64,000 nucleotides of DNA from Viridibacillus arenosi. Lineage in GTDB: Bacteria; Bacillota; Bacilli; Bacillales_A; Planococcaceae. Below, in pieces: positions 39,385 to 49,661 of the stretch. Position numbers and translations under genes: made by a program. The stretch spans positions 175,322 to 239,321 of the forward strand of contig NZ_MSPW01000006.1 of assembly GCF_001955655.1 (NCBI RefSeq). Direction: 5' to 3'. Below the pieces are notes generated by a model. It had not been told where the DNA came from. It worked only from the letters and a program-made list of their open reading frames with translations, and ran no database searches. Each line of letters starts with the position of its first letter. Position 1 is the stretch's first letter.

Positions 39385-39649
39385 GTTCTATGATCTCTCC
39401 TTTCTCTATAAACTTAGAGAAAGCTACAGTACCGATAAAAGATAGAATCGCTAACAGTAAAATAATATCTAAATAGAAACTTGTTTTGATGAAAATGGAA
39501 AATAGGCCAACTAGAGATATGATAGAAACACCTATTGAGTCAAGTGCTATCACACGATCTGGAACAGAAGGCCCTTTCACAAGGCGGTAAACTATACCGA
39601 CTAGTGATAGTGTCACAATGACAATAATAGCCCAAATAAAGTACGTCAT
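39368..39649 (-). CDS. mrpF: Na+/H+ antiporter subunit MrpF
   Basis: A 93-residue subunit with three membrane helices and the conserved RLVKGPSVPDRVIALDS loop. MrpF homologues can also transport bile acids or Na+ alone, but here it is within a complete mrp operon. It overlaps mrpE by four bases. Confidence 0.95.
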   Translation of the reverse strand: MTYFIWAIIVIVTLSLVGIVYRLVKGPSVPDRVIALDSIGVSIISLVGLFSIFIKTSFYLDIILLLAILSFIGTVAFSKFIEKGEIIERDNSR

Positions 39650-40131
39650 GAACGACTCACCTCCAGGATGGCCTTTTCAAAGGAATTTTTGATAGAGTCA
39701 ACTGCTGAATCAACATCATCAATATCAATTGCATGTATATAAAGTGTTTTTGAATCATCCGACAGATGGACAACGATCGTGCCAGGAGTCAAAGTTATCA
39801 AACTGGATAACAACGTAATTTCCCAGTCTTGTTCTAGTTCAGTTTGCATAGCGAAAAATGCTGGATTCATATCAAGCTTAGGCTTAATGATAACCATAAA
39901 TACTTGGAAATTAGCGAGTATCAGCTCTTTCATAAACAGAACTACCAGTTTAATTACTGCCCAAAATCGACTAATATATAGACGACTAGTGAAGAAATTT
40001 CGCATAATATAAATCATGATCATACCTAAGATGAAACCTACTACAAAGTTACTTGAAGCGAAGTTAGTAGACAAGAACATCCATATAAATGCGATAAAGA
40101 AGTTTAATAAGATTTGAAATGCCATCGTCAT
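39646..40131 (-). CDS. mrpE: Na+/H+ antiporter subunit MrpE
   Basis: A 161-residue subunit with N-terminal membrane helices and a cytoplasmic C-terminal domain; the LITLTPGTIVVHLSDD segment is the MrpE signature. It is needed for assembly of the Mrp complex in Bacillus. It directly follows mrpD without a gap and overlaps mrpF by four bases. Confidence 0.95.
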   Translation of the reverse strand: MTMAFQILLNFFIAFIWMFLSTNFASSNFVVGFILGMIMIYIMRNFFTSRLYISRFWAVIKLVVLFMKELILANFQVFMVIIKPKLDMNPAFFAMQTELEQDWEITLLSSLITLTPGTIVVHLSDDSKTLYIHAIDIDDVDSAVDSIKNSFEKAILEVSRS

Positions 40132-41625
40132 CTACTCCTTTAACACGGCATCTGTATACACAGATGGATTATTTAATATATTTCCTGCATCTTGCATAAA
40201 TGGTGTAATCCACTCTGAACCAACGCCATAAAATACCGTCAGCACTACTAGAATAACAGTGGGGATAAACATCATTCGATAGTAACCTTTTTCCACAGGT
40301 TGTAATGGACTTTTCTCTTTGCCCCAAAATGCATAGATGAAAATGCGAATTACAGATAGTAAAACGACTAAGCTGGATAATAAAACCCATAAACTTCCCC
40401 ATAGATTACCTGCTTCAAAACCTCCACGAACGATTAAAAGTTTACCTATAAAACCGCTTAATGGTGGGATACCAGCAAGTCCAAATGCTGCGATTAAGTA
40501 AAACCATCCTAAAGCAGGATGAGTTTTCATAAGACCGCCCATTTTCCGTAAATCTGAGGTACCTGTAACAGCAATGACGATACCAACTAAGAAGAATAGT
40601 GCTGCTTTAATTAGCATGTCATGGATCAAATAAAACATTGCGCCCATTAAAGAATTGTCATTCATTTGAGATACCCCAAATAAAATAACACCGACTGCAA
40701 TAATAATGTTATAAATAATGATTTTCTTTACATCGAAGTATGCTAATGCTCCAATACATCCGGCGAGAATCGTTAGCACTGATAAAATCATTAATAGTTC
40801 ATGCGTAAAGCCCATATCATGTACGAAGAATAGCGTATATGTACGAGTAATAGCATAAACGCCAACCTTAGTTAATAACGCTCCAAATAGTGCAAGCACA
40901 GGAATAGGAGGAGCGGCATATGAAGAAGGTAACCAGAAAAACAGTGGGAAAATGGCTGCTTTTAATCCAAATACAATTAAGAATAAAACAGCAATGACGG
41001 TAATAATACCGGGTTGCTGAATGTCTGCAATTTTCACAGCGATATCAGCCATATTTAGCGTGCCTACAACCGAATATAGATAAGCTACTGTAATAACAAA
41101 AATAGCAGATGAAATTACATTGACTAAAATATACTTAATGGACTCTCGTAATTGTGCCTTTTCGCCACCAAGAACGATTAACAGGTATGATGACATTAAC
41201 AACACTTCGAAGAAAACGAATAGGTTGAAGATATCACCTGTAGTAAAGGCACCATTCACACCGGTCAGCATAAATAAAATACCTGGGTAGTAGAAGTACG
41301 ATTCACGTTCTTTACCTATAGCTGCAATGCTATACCATACAGTAAAGAAAGCAAGTATAACAGATGTTAGAACTAGCAATGCAGATACCATATCTGAAAC
41401 CATCGTAATCCCAAATGGAACAGGCCAGTCCCCAAATGTTACAACTTGCGGGCCTTCGTTTTTCACTTTAAATAACAATACAATAGCAGCAACTACAGCA
41501 ATTGATAAACCTGTCATTGCTCCAGTTCGTTGAAAACGAATATTTTTTGGTGCAAACATCAACAACATTCCAAAGAAGAACGGGATGATGATTGGCAACA
41601 ATAGGAAATTACTCATCATCTTCAT
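40132..41625 (-). CDS. mrpD: Na+/H+ antiporter subunit MrpD
   Basis: A 497-residue multi-pass subunit related to complex-I NuoM/NuoN, a proton- or sodium-conducting channel. About fourteen hydrophobic segments are present, with the conserved Lys/His-bearing KAAIFPLFFWLPSSY and HDMLIKAALFFL. It overlaps mrpC by 17 bases. Confidence 0.96.
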   Translation of the reverse strand: MKMMSNFLLLPIIIPFFFGMLLMFAPKNIRFQRTGAMTGLSIAVVAAIVLLFKVKNEGPQVVTFGDWPVPFGITMVSDMVSALLVLTSVILAFFTVWYSIAAIGKERESYFYYPGILFMLTGVNGAFTTGDIFNLFVFFEVLLMSSYLLIVLGGEKAQLRESIKYILVNVISSAIFVITVAYLYSVVGTLNMADIAVKIADIQQPGIITVIAVLFLIVFGLKAAIFPLFFWLPSSYAAPPIPVLALFGALLTKVGVYAITRTYTLFFVHDMGFTHELLMILSVLTILAGCIGALAYFDVKKIIIYNIIIAVGVILFGVSQMNDNSLMGAMFYLIHDMLIKAALFFLVGIVIAVTGTSDLRKMGGLMKTHPALGWFYLIAAFGLAGIPPLSGFIGKLLIVRGGFEAGNLWGSLWVLLSSLVVLLSVIRIFIYAFWGKEKSPLQPVEKGYYRMMFIPTVILVVLTVFYGVGSEWITPFMQDAGNILNNPSVYTDAVLKE

Positions 41626-41956
41626 CAGTTCCTCTCATTAAATTCATATCATCCGTGCCAAGCTCTTGATAAGCTCTATAAGCTAGTACTAAGAAGAAAG
41701 CAGTAACACCAAAGCTAATAACAATTGCTGTTAAGATTAACGCTTGTGGGATGGCATCAGCCATATTTGTAACGCCTTCTGATAACACTGGAGGTGCACT
41801 GCCGCCTAAACCACCCATTGTTAAAATAAGTAGGTGAGCACCGTGGCTAAGAAGGCCAGTACCAATAATAATGCGAAGTAAACTTTTAGATAGCATTAAG
41901 TAGACAGCTGCCATGAATAGAAAACCAATGGCAATGGCCATTATGACTTCCATCAA
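41609..41956 (-). CDS. mrpC: Na+/H+ antiporter subunit MrpC
   Basis: A 115-residue NuoK-like subunit with three membrane helices (ending VISFGVTAFFLVLAYR) and an acidic C-terminal tail. It overlaps mrpB by four bases and mrpD by 17, so translation is tightly coupled. Confidence 0.95.
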   Translation of the reverse strand: MMEVIMAIAIGFLFMAAVYLMLSKSLLRIIIGTGLLSHGAHLLILTMGGLGGSAPPVLSEGVTNMADAIPQALILTAIVISFGVTAFFLVLAYRAYQELGTDDMNLMRGTDEDDE

Positions 41957-42381
41957 TCATCCCCTCCAATCGATTGAATGATTGTTAACGTAACACCAAC
42001 AACTACTAGATAAACACCTGTATCAAAAAGCATTGCAGTATGCAATTCAGTATCACCAATTAACGGTAGATAGAAATGGTCAAAATAATGCTTGAAGAAA
42101 GGTTTACCCAAAAACATACCTATAGAAGCAGTTCCGAGTGCTAAAACTAAACCACTAGCAGTCATAATTGTATAGTTGATCGGTAATAATTTTTGAACAG
42201 TTTTTAAATCATAAACCAACAGTAAAAGTACGATGGCGCTTGAAGTAAGTAAACCTCCAACAAATCCGCCACCAGGTGCAAAGTGACCTGCTAAAAAGAC
42301 ATGAATTGAAAAGAGAAAGATGATAAAAAATACGACATGTGAAGTCGTTTTTAATATGACATCATTTGTTTTCATGCTCAT
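41953..42381 (-). CDS. mrpB: Na+/H+ antiporter subunit MrpB
   Basis: A 142-residue subunit with four membrane helices and the conserved HFAPGGGFVGGLL motif. It overlaps mrpA by 20 bases and mrpC by four. Confidence 0.95.
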   Translation of the reverse strand: MSMKTNDVILKTTSHVVFFIIFLFSIHVFLAGHFAPGGGFVGGLLTSSAIVLLLLVYDLKTVQKLLPINYTIMTASGLVLALGTASIGMFLGKPFFKHYFDHFYLPLIGDTELHTAMLFDTGVYLVVVGVTLTIIQSIGGDD

Positions 42382-44776
42382 TCTCCTTTCTACTTAGGCG
42401 GAGTTTAATCATACCTAAGATAGCCATACCAGCAATAGATAACACCGTAATTTCAAATAATGTATCGAATCCACGGTAGTCTACTAAGATTACGTTTACG
42501 ATATTACCACCACCGGCTAATGTATTGACGGTTTCTTTGTAATACTCCGTAATAGAAGGTACAAGCTTTTGAGATTGTGCAGACAAAGCAACGAGTGTCA
42601 CCATTACACCAACACCTAATGAGATGATAAAGTTGTTTAAGCGGAATCGAATCCGCTCTTCATGTCGACTAAGTTTCGGTAAATGATAAAACGCAAGTAA
42701 GAATAGTGCTACCGACACCGTTTCAATAACGAGTTGTGTTAAAGCTAAGTCTGGCGCGTTAAAGATAACAAAGAACAGCGCTACTGTATAACCTACGGCT
42801 CCTAACGCAATGATGGCTGTTAAGCGTGATTTTGAGAGCAAAACAGTTATAGTGCTAATAATCAGGACGAGAATTAAAATAATCTCATACACATGAATTG
42901 GTGCTGTACCCTCCATCGAGAAACTAAAAGCATCTTTTACAAATAAAGTACTAATAGTAATGACAACGATGAAAGAGAACATATAGACTAAGTAATTGCG
43001 AATTGAACCAGTCATATATAGTTTTGAAATAAAATTTAAATCCTTATCTAAGAATGTCATGAATCGGTCGTATAAACGATTGAGTGACAACCAATCTGGT
43101 GCGATTTTGTATAACTTTTGCCATTTTGGAATCGTTAAGAATAGCAAGAAGCCAACAATGAAAATACCGATTGTCATAAATAACTCAGTATTAAAGCCAT
43201 GCCAAGCAGAGACATGAATTGGAATAGCACTAGCTGAGTCATATAAGAATGGTTGAATAGCTAGAACAGCTGGTTTTACAAAAACGTCTCCAATTATATT
43301 GGGGATAAAGAATATGATTACCACAAGTGCAGCTAAAATTATTGGTGAAATAAGCATACCAATAGGTGCTTCATGGGCTTTTTTCGGTAATAATTCAGGT
43401 TTATATTTACCGGTAAATGTTTTGAATACAAAATAGAAGCTATAAACGAATGTAAAGACGCTTGCTATCCAAGCGACGATAGGGAAGATAGTTCCCCATG
43501 TATCCATTGCAAAAAGATTAAAATCCTTTATAGCAAGCATAGATGTTAAGAACATTTCTTTACTTAAAAATCCGTTAAATGGTGGAACACCAGCCATTGA
43601 GAAACTGCCGATTGCTGCAACTGTAAAGCTGATTGGCATAAGACTCATTAATCCACCGAGCTTGCGAATATCACGTGTACCGGTTTCATGATCAACGATA
43701 CCTGCAATCATAAATAGACTACCTTTAAATGTCGCGTGATTTATAAGGTGAAAGATAGCTGCAAAGGCAGCAAATTTAAATACAGTATCCTGCGCTTGGT
43801 CAACATGGAATGCAACAGCTCCTGCACCAAGCAAAGACATAATTAGTCCTAATTGACTGACAGTTGAAAAAGCTAATATGCCTTTTAAATCTGTTTGCTT
43901 TACAGCAAAGAAAGAACCCCAGAATAATGTAAATAAACCGACTCCCATAACTAGCCACACCCAAATTTCTGAGCTAGCATAGATAGGTGTTAAACGTGCT
44001 ACTAAATAGATACCGGCTTTAACCATCGTCGCAGAGTGAAGATATGCACTAACTGGTGTAGGCGCTTCCATCGCATCAGGTAACCAAATGTAGAATGGGA
44101 ACTGTGCAGACTTTGTGAATGCCCCTAAAAGAATAAGTACTAGTGATAGGGTGAACCAATCATGTGAAACAAGTGTTGGAGCTTGTGCGATGAGTTCGCG
44201 TATAGAGTACGTTTCACCCATAATGGATAAAAGAATGAAACCTCCTAGCATCATGAGGCCACCAAATATAGTAATCATCATCGATTTTAATGCACCAAAT
44301 CTAGAGCGATCACGGTCATACCAATAGCCGATTAATAAGAAGGAAGAAATAGATGTTAACTCCCAAAATAGATATAAACTAATTAAATGGTCTGATTGTA
44401 CAACGCCCAGCATGGCACTCATGAACATTAACAAATAGACATAGAAATTATGTAATTGTTCACGTGTACGATCTAAGTAGAAGATAGAATAAAGAACGAC
44501 TAAGGCACCTATTCCCGTAATCAGAAGCGAAAATAACAGGCTTAAGCCATCAATATAGGAGATAAATGAGATATCAAGTGATGGAACCCAATTGACCTTT
44601 GAAACAATGGTTTCTCCATGCATCACTCTCGAAATATAAGAGGCATAAATGGCTGCTAACACAACTGGAACAATTAATACAAACCAGCCAGTATGGATTC
44701 CTCTTACCTTCTTAAAAAGAACAGGTATAAAGATTGCAGCGATAATTGGTATGAATATAAATAATACTTGTACCAA
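42362..44776 (-). CDS. mrpA: Na+/H+ antiporter subunit MrpA
   Basis: An 804-residue largest subunit, a NuoL-like antiporter module fused to C-terminal MrpA-specific and NuoJ-like segments. Conserved blocks include SDHLISLYLFWELTSISSF, the KSAQFPFYIWLPDAMEAPTP helix and ALTQLVIETV near the C-terminus. It starts at TTG six bases after AAAGGAGG. First gene of mrpABCDEFG, which exchanges cytoplasmic Na+ for external H+ and helps pH and salt tolerance. Confidence 0.96.
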   Translation of the reverse strand: MVQVLFIFIPIIAAIFIPVLFKKVRGIHTGWFVLIVPVVLAAIYASYISRVMHGETIVSKVNWVPSLDISFISYIDGLSLLFSLLITGIGALVVLYSIFYLDRTREQLHNFYVYLLMFMSAMLGVVQSDHLISLYLFWELTSISSFLLIGYWYDRDRSRFGALKSMMITIFGGLMMLGGFILLSIMGETYSIRELIAQAPTLVSHDWFTLSLVLILLGAFTKSAQFPFYIWLPDAMEAPTPVSAYLHSATMVKAGIYLVARLTPIYASSEIWVWLVMGVGLFTLFWGSFFAVKQTDLKGILAFSTVSQLGLIMSLLGAGAVAFHVDQAQDTVFKFAAFAAIFHLINHATFKGSLFMIAGIVDHETGTRDIRKLGGLMSLMPISFTVAAIGSFSMAGVPPFNGFLSKEMFLTSMLAIKDFNLFAMDTWGTIFPIVAWIASVFTFVYSFYFVFKTFTGKYKPELLPKKAHEAPIGMLISPIILAALVVIIFFIPNIIGDVFVKPAVLAIQPFLYDSASAIPIHVSAWHGFNTELFMTIGIFIVGFLLFLTIPKWQKLYKIAPDWLSLNRLYDRFMTFLDKDLNFISKLYMTGSIRNYLVYMFSFIVVITISTLFVKDAFSFSMEGTAPIHVYEIILILVLIISTITVLLSKSRLTAIIALGAVGYTVALFFVIFNAPDLALTQLVIETVSVALFLLAFYHLPKLSRHEERIRFRLNNFIISLGVGVMVTLVALSAQSQKLVPSITEYYKETVNTLAGGGNIVNVILVDYRGFDTLFEITVLSIAGMAILGMIKLRLSRKENEHENK

Positions 44777-44941
44777 ATAAATCCTCCTTTCAAAAAAACT
44801 TAATATGCAGTCAACAAATCATATTATAGCTCATTATACATACATTTGCATGGCATAATCTTTATTGTTTCCCTTGATAGTAAGGGTATTTGTTCGATAT
44901 TATAAATAGGAAATAAATAATAAAATAATCGAGGAATTTAG

Positions 44942-45499
44942 ATGAAAAACCCTTATGTTTATGGATATTTACCGCTGATTACGATCATACTTTTTAGTTT
45001 AACTTTTGGATTGTATACGGTAACAGAATCCATTGAAGTCTTCAAATCTATTGGTGTATACACAGGTATGCGCGAGTTTTTATCAGAAATACAGTTACGT
45101 GTATTTTTATTAATTGTTTTTGCACTTTGCTATTTTATGTTGTTCTCTGCATTAAAGTTGATAGGAGAGACAATTCATGAATTAGCAATGCTGTTCTTTT
45201 CAAAAGATATTGATGGTAAAACAGTCGCTGAAGCACGGGGAGGAAATGTTATTTTCTTCTTTGGAGCCATAGCTTCTGCTTTCGGCATTCAATCGTTCAT
45301 GTTATTAATGATTATTTTCTTACTGACGGTCCTTACATACTTTATTTATGTCATTTATAAAATTAGTAATCATATGACGTTAGGTGCTACGATTGGTGTT
45401 TTAATATTTGATATTTTACTTTGGAGTATCTTAATAACATTAATTGTTTATGTCATTTTTAAATTGTATAACGGTATTTTAGCAAGTTTACCAATTTAA
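44942..45499 (+). CDS. yufK: Membrane protein YufK (DUF5366)
   Basis: A 185-residue protein with five or so hydrophobic segments and the conserved MLFSALKLIGETIHELAMLFF block. It matches YufK by position, divergent from mrpA as in Bacillus subtilis, and by overall pattern. Function is unknown. The ATG follows GAGGAA. A bidirectional terminator follows. Confidence 0.75.
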   Translation: MKNPYVYGYLPLITIILFSLTFGLYTVTESIEVFKSIGVYTGMREFLSEIQLRVFLLIVFALCYFMLFSALKLIGETIHELAMLFFSKDIDGKTVAEARGGNVIFFFGAIASAFGIQSFMLLMIIFLLTVLTYFIYVIYKISNHMTLGATIGVLIFDILLWSILITLIVYVIFKLYNGILASLPI

Positions 45500-45512
45500 A
45501 TGTTGGGAACAT

Positions 45513-45557
45513 AAAAAGCTGTCAGGGGATATAACTCACCCACGACAGCTTTTTGTT
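45513..45557. terminator. Bidirectional terminator between yufK and pbpD
   Basis: AAAAAGCTGTC / GACAGCTTTTT lower stem with an apical GGG/CCC part, between convergent genes. Confidence 0.85.
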
Positions 45558-47411
45558 TTATTGCATAATATTAGAGAATATACGATGATGTATTTTAGCA
45601 TTTTCAAGCCAGTACATATTTCTAGGGCGGTCAAATCCAATCCATACTGCAGAAGTATAGCGATCTGTTAAGCCTGCAAGCCAATAATCACGATAATCAT
45701 TAGTAGTCCCCGTTTTTGCACCTACATAAGGAGAGTTAATATGAATACCAACTCCCGTTCCATTTTGAACAACATCCGTTAATAATGTTCGCATATGCTG
45801 GATGGTACTAGGTGACCAAACTTGTTTTTGCTTTTGCTCCCATTCATATCGAAGCTTGCCATCGCGACTTTGTACTTGACGAATGGCATGAACTGGCTCG
45901 TAATCCCCGTTAATAAAGCTAGTATAGGCATCAGCTAATTCTAATGTCGTAACACCATGTGTTAATCCACCTATAGCGGCAGGATAGATGTGATCAGCGT
46001 TTGATAATGAATCAAATTGAAATGGCTTCAAGTAGGAAAATGCTTTGTTAGCACCAATTTGATGAAACAAACGCATAGCAACAGTATTGTAACTATTTCG
46101 GAAACCTTGTTGAAGCGTTACATTGCCAATCACTTGTCCACCATAGTTTTGAGGGCAGTAAGAGCCAATGCAGAAAGGCTGACCGCTCACAATCGTATTA
46201 GGAGTTGCTGATGTGGTTTCAAAATAAGGTGCATAATCAATTAATGGCTTAAATGCAGAACCTGGCTGACGTACTCCCTGAAATGCTCGATTATAATCAA
46301 ATTTCTCATACTCCTTACCTCCATAAATACTAACAATTTCACGATTGTTATTATCAATAACAACGGCTGCTGCTTGTAAATCTTGAGTATAGGAAATGGC
46401 TTGATCGATTGCATTCTGGTCAGCTCTTTGCTTAATAGGAGATAGGGCAGTATCGATAATCAGACCATCATTTAGCAAAGTATTAACCCTTTTAGTCAGC
46501 TTTTTATTAATGCCTCTTTTTTCAGAAGTTGTTTTAGCTGCTTTAAGTTGCTTTGTAAATCCTTCTTTGTCGGCGATTAATGATCGTAATTCACTTAATA
46601 CATACGTACTATAGGCAGGGTAAAGTTGTTTTTTCTGCTTGATAGTAAGTGTTATTTTTTCTTTTTTAATTTTCTTTCCTTGTTTCTTTGTTAGAATTTC
46701 CTTATCCACTAGTTTGTTGATAAGGCGTTCCTGTCTTTTTTTTGTATTAACAAAATGTTTGACAGGGTCATATAAAGAGGGGTTATTTGGAATGGCCGCT
46801 AAAAATGCCATCTCAGCTTTTGTTAGTTTATTTACTGGGCGTTGAAAGTAATAAGTTGATGCACCACCAATACCATAAACGCCATTACTAAAGTACATTT
46901 CATTCAAATACATATTTAAAATTTCGTCTTTAGAAGCTTTTCTTTCTAACTCATATGAATAGAAAATTTCAAGTACTTTTCGCTCATAAGATTTTTCCTC
47001 TGATAAATAACGCATGCGAACAAGTTGTTGCGTGATGGTACTCCCACCTTGGGAAGATTCACCACTTGATGAGTTTGCAACAATAGCACGCGCAATGGCA
47101 CTTAAGTCAAAGCCGATATGTTCATAAAAATGCTCATCTTCACTATATAAAAATAGTTCTTGAACAAACTCTGGAATATCCGCAAGCTTCATAGGTTTGC
47201 GCCATTCTGTATATTCCTCTGAAAAGGTATCCTTATTTTGATCTCTTATGACAGTTGGAATGAGTGAGTTTGTCGCATCTAACTGAATGGAAGATGTGAA
47301 TTTTTTATCCAAAGTATTAGCTGTATTCTTTTCTATTGAAATTTGTTCGAATAGAAAAAACAGTAAAGGAATACAGAGGATAATAATAAGACTACCAACT
47401 ACTTTTCTCAA
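45558..47411 (-). CDS. pbpD: Class A penicillin-binding protein (PBP4-like)
   Basis: A 617-residue bifunctional peptidoglycan synthase. It has an N-terminal signal-anchor helix, a glycosyltransferase-51 domain (catalytic Glu in EDEHFYEHIGFD; GGSTITQQLVR), and a transpeptidase domain with SxxK in PGSAFKPL and KTGTTNDYRD. It polymerises glycan strands and cross-links stems outside the membrane. The frame is open to 47426, but the TTG at 47411 follows GAGGGGGG with five-base spacing. Length and the position beside a yuxJ-like gene match PBP4 of Bacillus subtilis. Confidence 0.9.
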   Translation of the reverse strand: MRKVVGSLIIILCIPLLFFLFEQISIEKNTANTLDKKFTSSIQLDATNSLIPTVIRDQNKDTFSEEYTEWRKPMKLADIPEFVQELFLYSEDEHFYEHIGFDLSAIARAIVANSSSGESSQGGSTITQQLVRMRYLSEEKSYERKVLEIFYSYELERKASKDEILNMYLNEMYFSNGVYGIGGASTYYFQRPVNKLTKAEMAFLAAIPNNPSLYDPVKHFVNTKKRQERLINKLVDKEILTKKQGKKIKKEKITLTIKQKKQLYPAYSTYVLSELRSLIADKEGFTKQLKAAKTTSEKRGINKKLTKRVNTLLNDGLIIDTALSPIKQRADQNAIDQAISYTQDLQAAAVVIDNNNREIVSIYGGKEYEKFDYNRAFQGVRQPGSAFKPLIDYAPYFETTSATPNTIVSGQPFCIGSYCPQNYGGQVIGNVTLQQGFRNSYNTVAMRLFHQIGANKAFSYLKPFQFDSLSNADHIYPAAIGGLTHGVTTLELADAYTSFINGDYEPVHAIRQVQSRDGKLRYEWEQKQKQVWSPSTIQHMRTLLTDVVQNGTGVGIHINSPYVGAKTGTTNDYRDYWLAGLTDRYTSAVWIGFDRPRNMYWLENAKIHHRIFSNIMQ

Positions 47412-47561
47412 TGATACCCCCCTCAATTAAATGTTTCTATATGTATAGTAAGGTTAAAGAAATGAAAACGCTCATAAAAAAGAATAGCACATTTTACAAG
47501 AAGGCTGTAAAAAAATAAAGTATTTCTCAGCCGTAATCTAATAAAAATATGCTATCCCAAT

Positions 47562-48776
47562 TTACGATTCTAAAATGTCTTCTAAATGCTGTTTTGGATA
47601 TTTACGTGTCCACTTTAATAAAATGAAAGCTATTAAAAATAATGAGCCTGTTACGTAGAAAACGGAAGAAATTCCGATAAATCCACTGACGATTCCCCCA
47701 AATGTAGGACCGATTATATTCCCTAGGAAACGAAAGCTTGTATTATAGCCCATGACTTCACCTTGGATATCTATAGGTGCTTCGCGACGTATTAGAGCCG
47801 TAGTAGTAGGAATTAGACCACCAACTGCAATACCGAACAACAATCTAAGTCCCATCAATTGCCAAAGTGATGTCACAAATGCTTGTGGAATAATGAAAAC
47901 AACAGCTATTGCTAAAAGAATTGTTAACACCTTTTCATAACCTATTTGGTCACCAAGCCTGCCCCAGAACCTTGCGAATAATAAGTTCCCAACACCTGCA
48001 GCACTAAAGGTCAGTCCAGCTAGAAAGGCAACCTGCCCACTAGTTGTTAAATCGGATACATAAAGAGAAAGTAAAGGTTGAATACTGAAATTTCCGATTT
48101 GAATAAGACTTGTAATCATCATGACATTAAATAATAAACGATGATGGAATATGCCTTTTAATACTGCTATTCGAGAGTATACAATCGCATTTTTCTTTTT
48201 CACTTTTTGGATTTCACGGACACCGAAAATGATAAGTAGGGCAGCAGTTGCAATGGAAATCGCAGTAATAATAAACGTATACTGAAAACCGAATTCATCT
48301 GCCAACAAACCACCGACAACTGGACCAAAAAGTGTCCCTGTTACACTCCCCATTTGTAGAGTTCCTAGGGTTTTTCCTGCAATTTCTTTTGGTGTTTGTC
48401 TACTTATAAACGCAAGAGATGTCGGGATGAATCCCGTTACAATACCCATGAATAAGCGTAATAAGAAAAACTGTTCTACACTTTGTACATGTCCCATAAA
48501 GAAAATACTGATCGATATGCCAAAGCCATTAATAATTAAGATTGGTTTATAGCCATATTTATCTGCAACTCGTCCCCAGATAGGTGACATTAGAAAAGCA
48601 GACACAAATGTGGCACCAAAGATTAAACCTGCCCATTTTTGGACATAACTTTCGGTGAAATTGCCCATCGTTTCAATGTATAATGATAGAAAGGGCATAA
48701 TCATAGTAGTTGTTCCTGCAACTAACAAGTTAGCAAACCAGATAATGATAAAATTGCGTTTTTGCTGTGGGTTCAT
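47562..48776 (-). CDS. yuxJ: MFS multidrug-type transporter (YuxJ-like)
   Basis: A 404-residue major facilitator with about twelve hydrophobic helices. The A-motif is clear after helix 2 (GRVADKYGYKP) with a second copy at GRLGDQIGYEK, and the antiporter motif C-like GSVTGTLFGPVVGG follows. It belongs to the drug:H+ antiporter group; the substrate is unknown. The ATG at 48776 gives a natural N-terminus (MNPQQKRNF); an upstream in-frame ATG at 48827 lacks a binding site. Position next to pbpD matches yuxJ. Confidence 0.82.
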   Translation of the reverse strand: MNPQQKRNFIIIWFANLLVAGTTTMIMPFLSLYIETMGNFTESYVQKWAGLIFGATFVSAFLMSPIWGRVADKYGYKPILIINGFGISISIFFMGHVQSVEQFFLLRLFMGIVTGFIPTSLAFISRQTPKEIAGKTLGTLQMGSVTGTLFGPVVGGLLADEFGFQYTFIITAISIATAALLIIFGVREIQKVKKKNAIVYSRIAVLKGIFHHRLLFNVMMITSLIQIGNFSIQPLLSLYVSDLTTSGQVAFLAGLTFSAAGVGNLLFARFWGRLGDQIGYEKVLTILLAIAVVFIIPQAFVTSLWQLMGLRLLFGIAVGGLIPTTTALIRREAPIDIQGEVMGYNTSFRFLGNIIGPTFGGIVSGFIGISSVFYVTGSLFLIAFILLKWTRKYPKQHLEDILES

Positions 48777-48928
48777 ATGAGCACTTTCTTTCGCTGTATT
48801 ATTTGGTCTATTCGTAGTATAAAGCATTATGAATTTTGAATGAAGCTCTTCAAATGCTAATGGTGGAGTTTTTAACTGAAAAATAGTGTGAATTGTGATA
48901 GACTATGACGAGGTATCCAAGTAGTATA

Positions 48929-48981
48929 CGCAACCTCAAAGTGTTGAAGTTATTAAGGTTGCGATGGTGGGATAAACCCAC
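48929..48981 (+). promoter_or_regulatory. Hairpins upstream of ppiB
   Basis: CGCAACCT (48929-48936) pairs with AGGTTGCG (48956-48963); GTGGG (48967-48971) pairs with CCCAC (48977-48981) across ATAAA; a CCC/GGG pair follows at about 49003-49017. None has a T run. The region 48777-49052 holds no ORF with a binding site, so these hairpins are probably the ppiB leader. No known riboswitch is recognised. Confidence 0.5.
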
Positions 48982-49052
48982 TTTAAAAATTACTTTTATT
49001 TTCCCCGTAAAAAGGGTAACTAAACATTCACGATTTTAAAGGAGAGTATATT

Positions 49053-49643
49053 ATGTATCCACAATTAACAACTGAAGTACAAGCAAACGAAGCATTAGTA
49101 GAAATGAAAACGACTTTAGGTTCAATCAAGATTAAATTATTCCCAGAGCATGCACCTAAAACAGTTCAAAACTTTTTAACTCACGCTGAAAATGGTTATT
49201 ATGACGGTATCATTTTCCACCGTATTATTAAAGACTTCATGATTCAAGGTGGAGATCCAACTGGTACAGGTATGGGTGGAGAAAGCATTTATGGATCAAC
49301 TTTTGAAGATGAATTTTCAAATGACTTATTCAACATTCGTGGTGCTTTATCAATGGCTAACGCTGGTCCAGGTACAAACGGAAGCCAATTCTTCATCGTT
49401 CAAATGCCATCAGTTCCAGCTAACATGATCGGACAAATGAAAGATGCTGGCTATCCAGAAGAAATTATCGCAGCATATACAGAAAACGGCGGTACACCTT
49501 GGTTAGACCACAAACATACTGTATTCGGTCAAGTTGTAGAAGGTATGGACATCGTTGATAAAATGGCTGATGTAGAAAAAGACATGCGTGACAAACCACT
49601 TGAAGACATTTCAATTCAATCAATTGAAATTCTTCAAAAATAA
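49053..49643 (+). CDS. ppiB: Peptidyl-prolyl cis-trans isomerase, cyclophilin type
   Basis: A 196-residue cytoplasmic cyclophilin that speeds proline isomerisation in folding proteins. It has the catalytic core with [38 protein letters not shown] and a [11 protein letters not shown] segment. It carries a family-typical insert (residues about 130-150) seen in the longer Firmicute cyclophilins. It starts after AAAGGAGAG. A possible structured leader lies upstream. Confidence 0.95.
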   Translation: MYPQLTTEVQANEALVEMKTTLGSIKIKLFPEHAPKTVQNFLTHAENGYYDGIIFHRIIKDFMIQGGDPTGTGMGGESIYGSTFEDEFSNDLFNIRGALSMANAGPGTNGSQFFIVQMPSVPANMIGQMKDAGYPEEIIAAYTENGGTPWLDHKHTVFGQVVEGMDIVDKMADVEKDMRDKPLEDISIQSIEILQK

Positions 49644-49661
49644 TAATTGGAGTGTTCTCAG

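Noticed and set aside
42996..44327. Plus-strand ORFs inside mrpA
   Set aside because: Shadows of the antisense strand of a conserved membrane-protein gene; no start signals.
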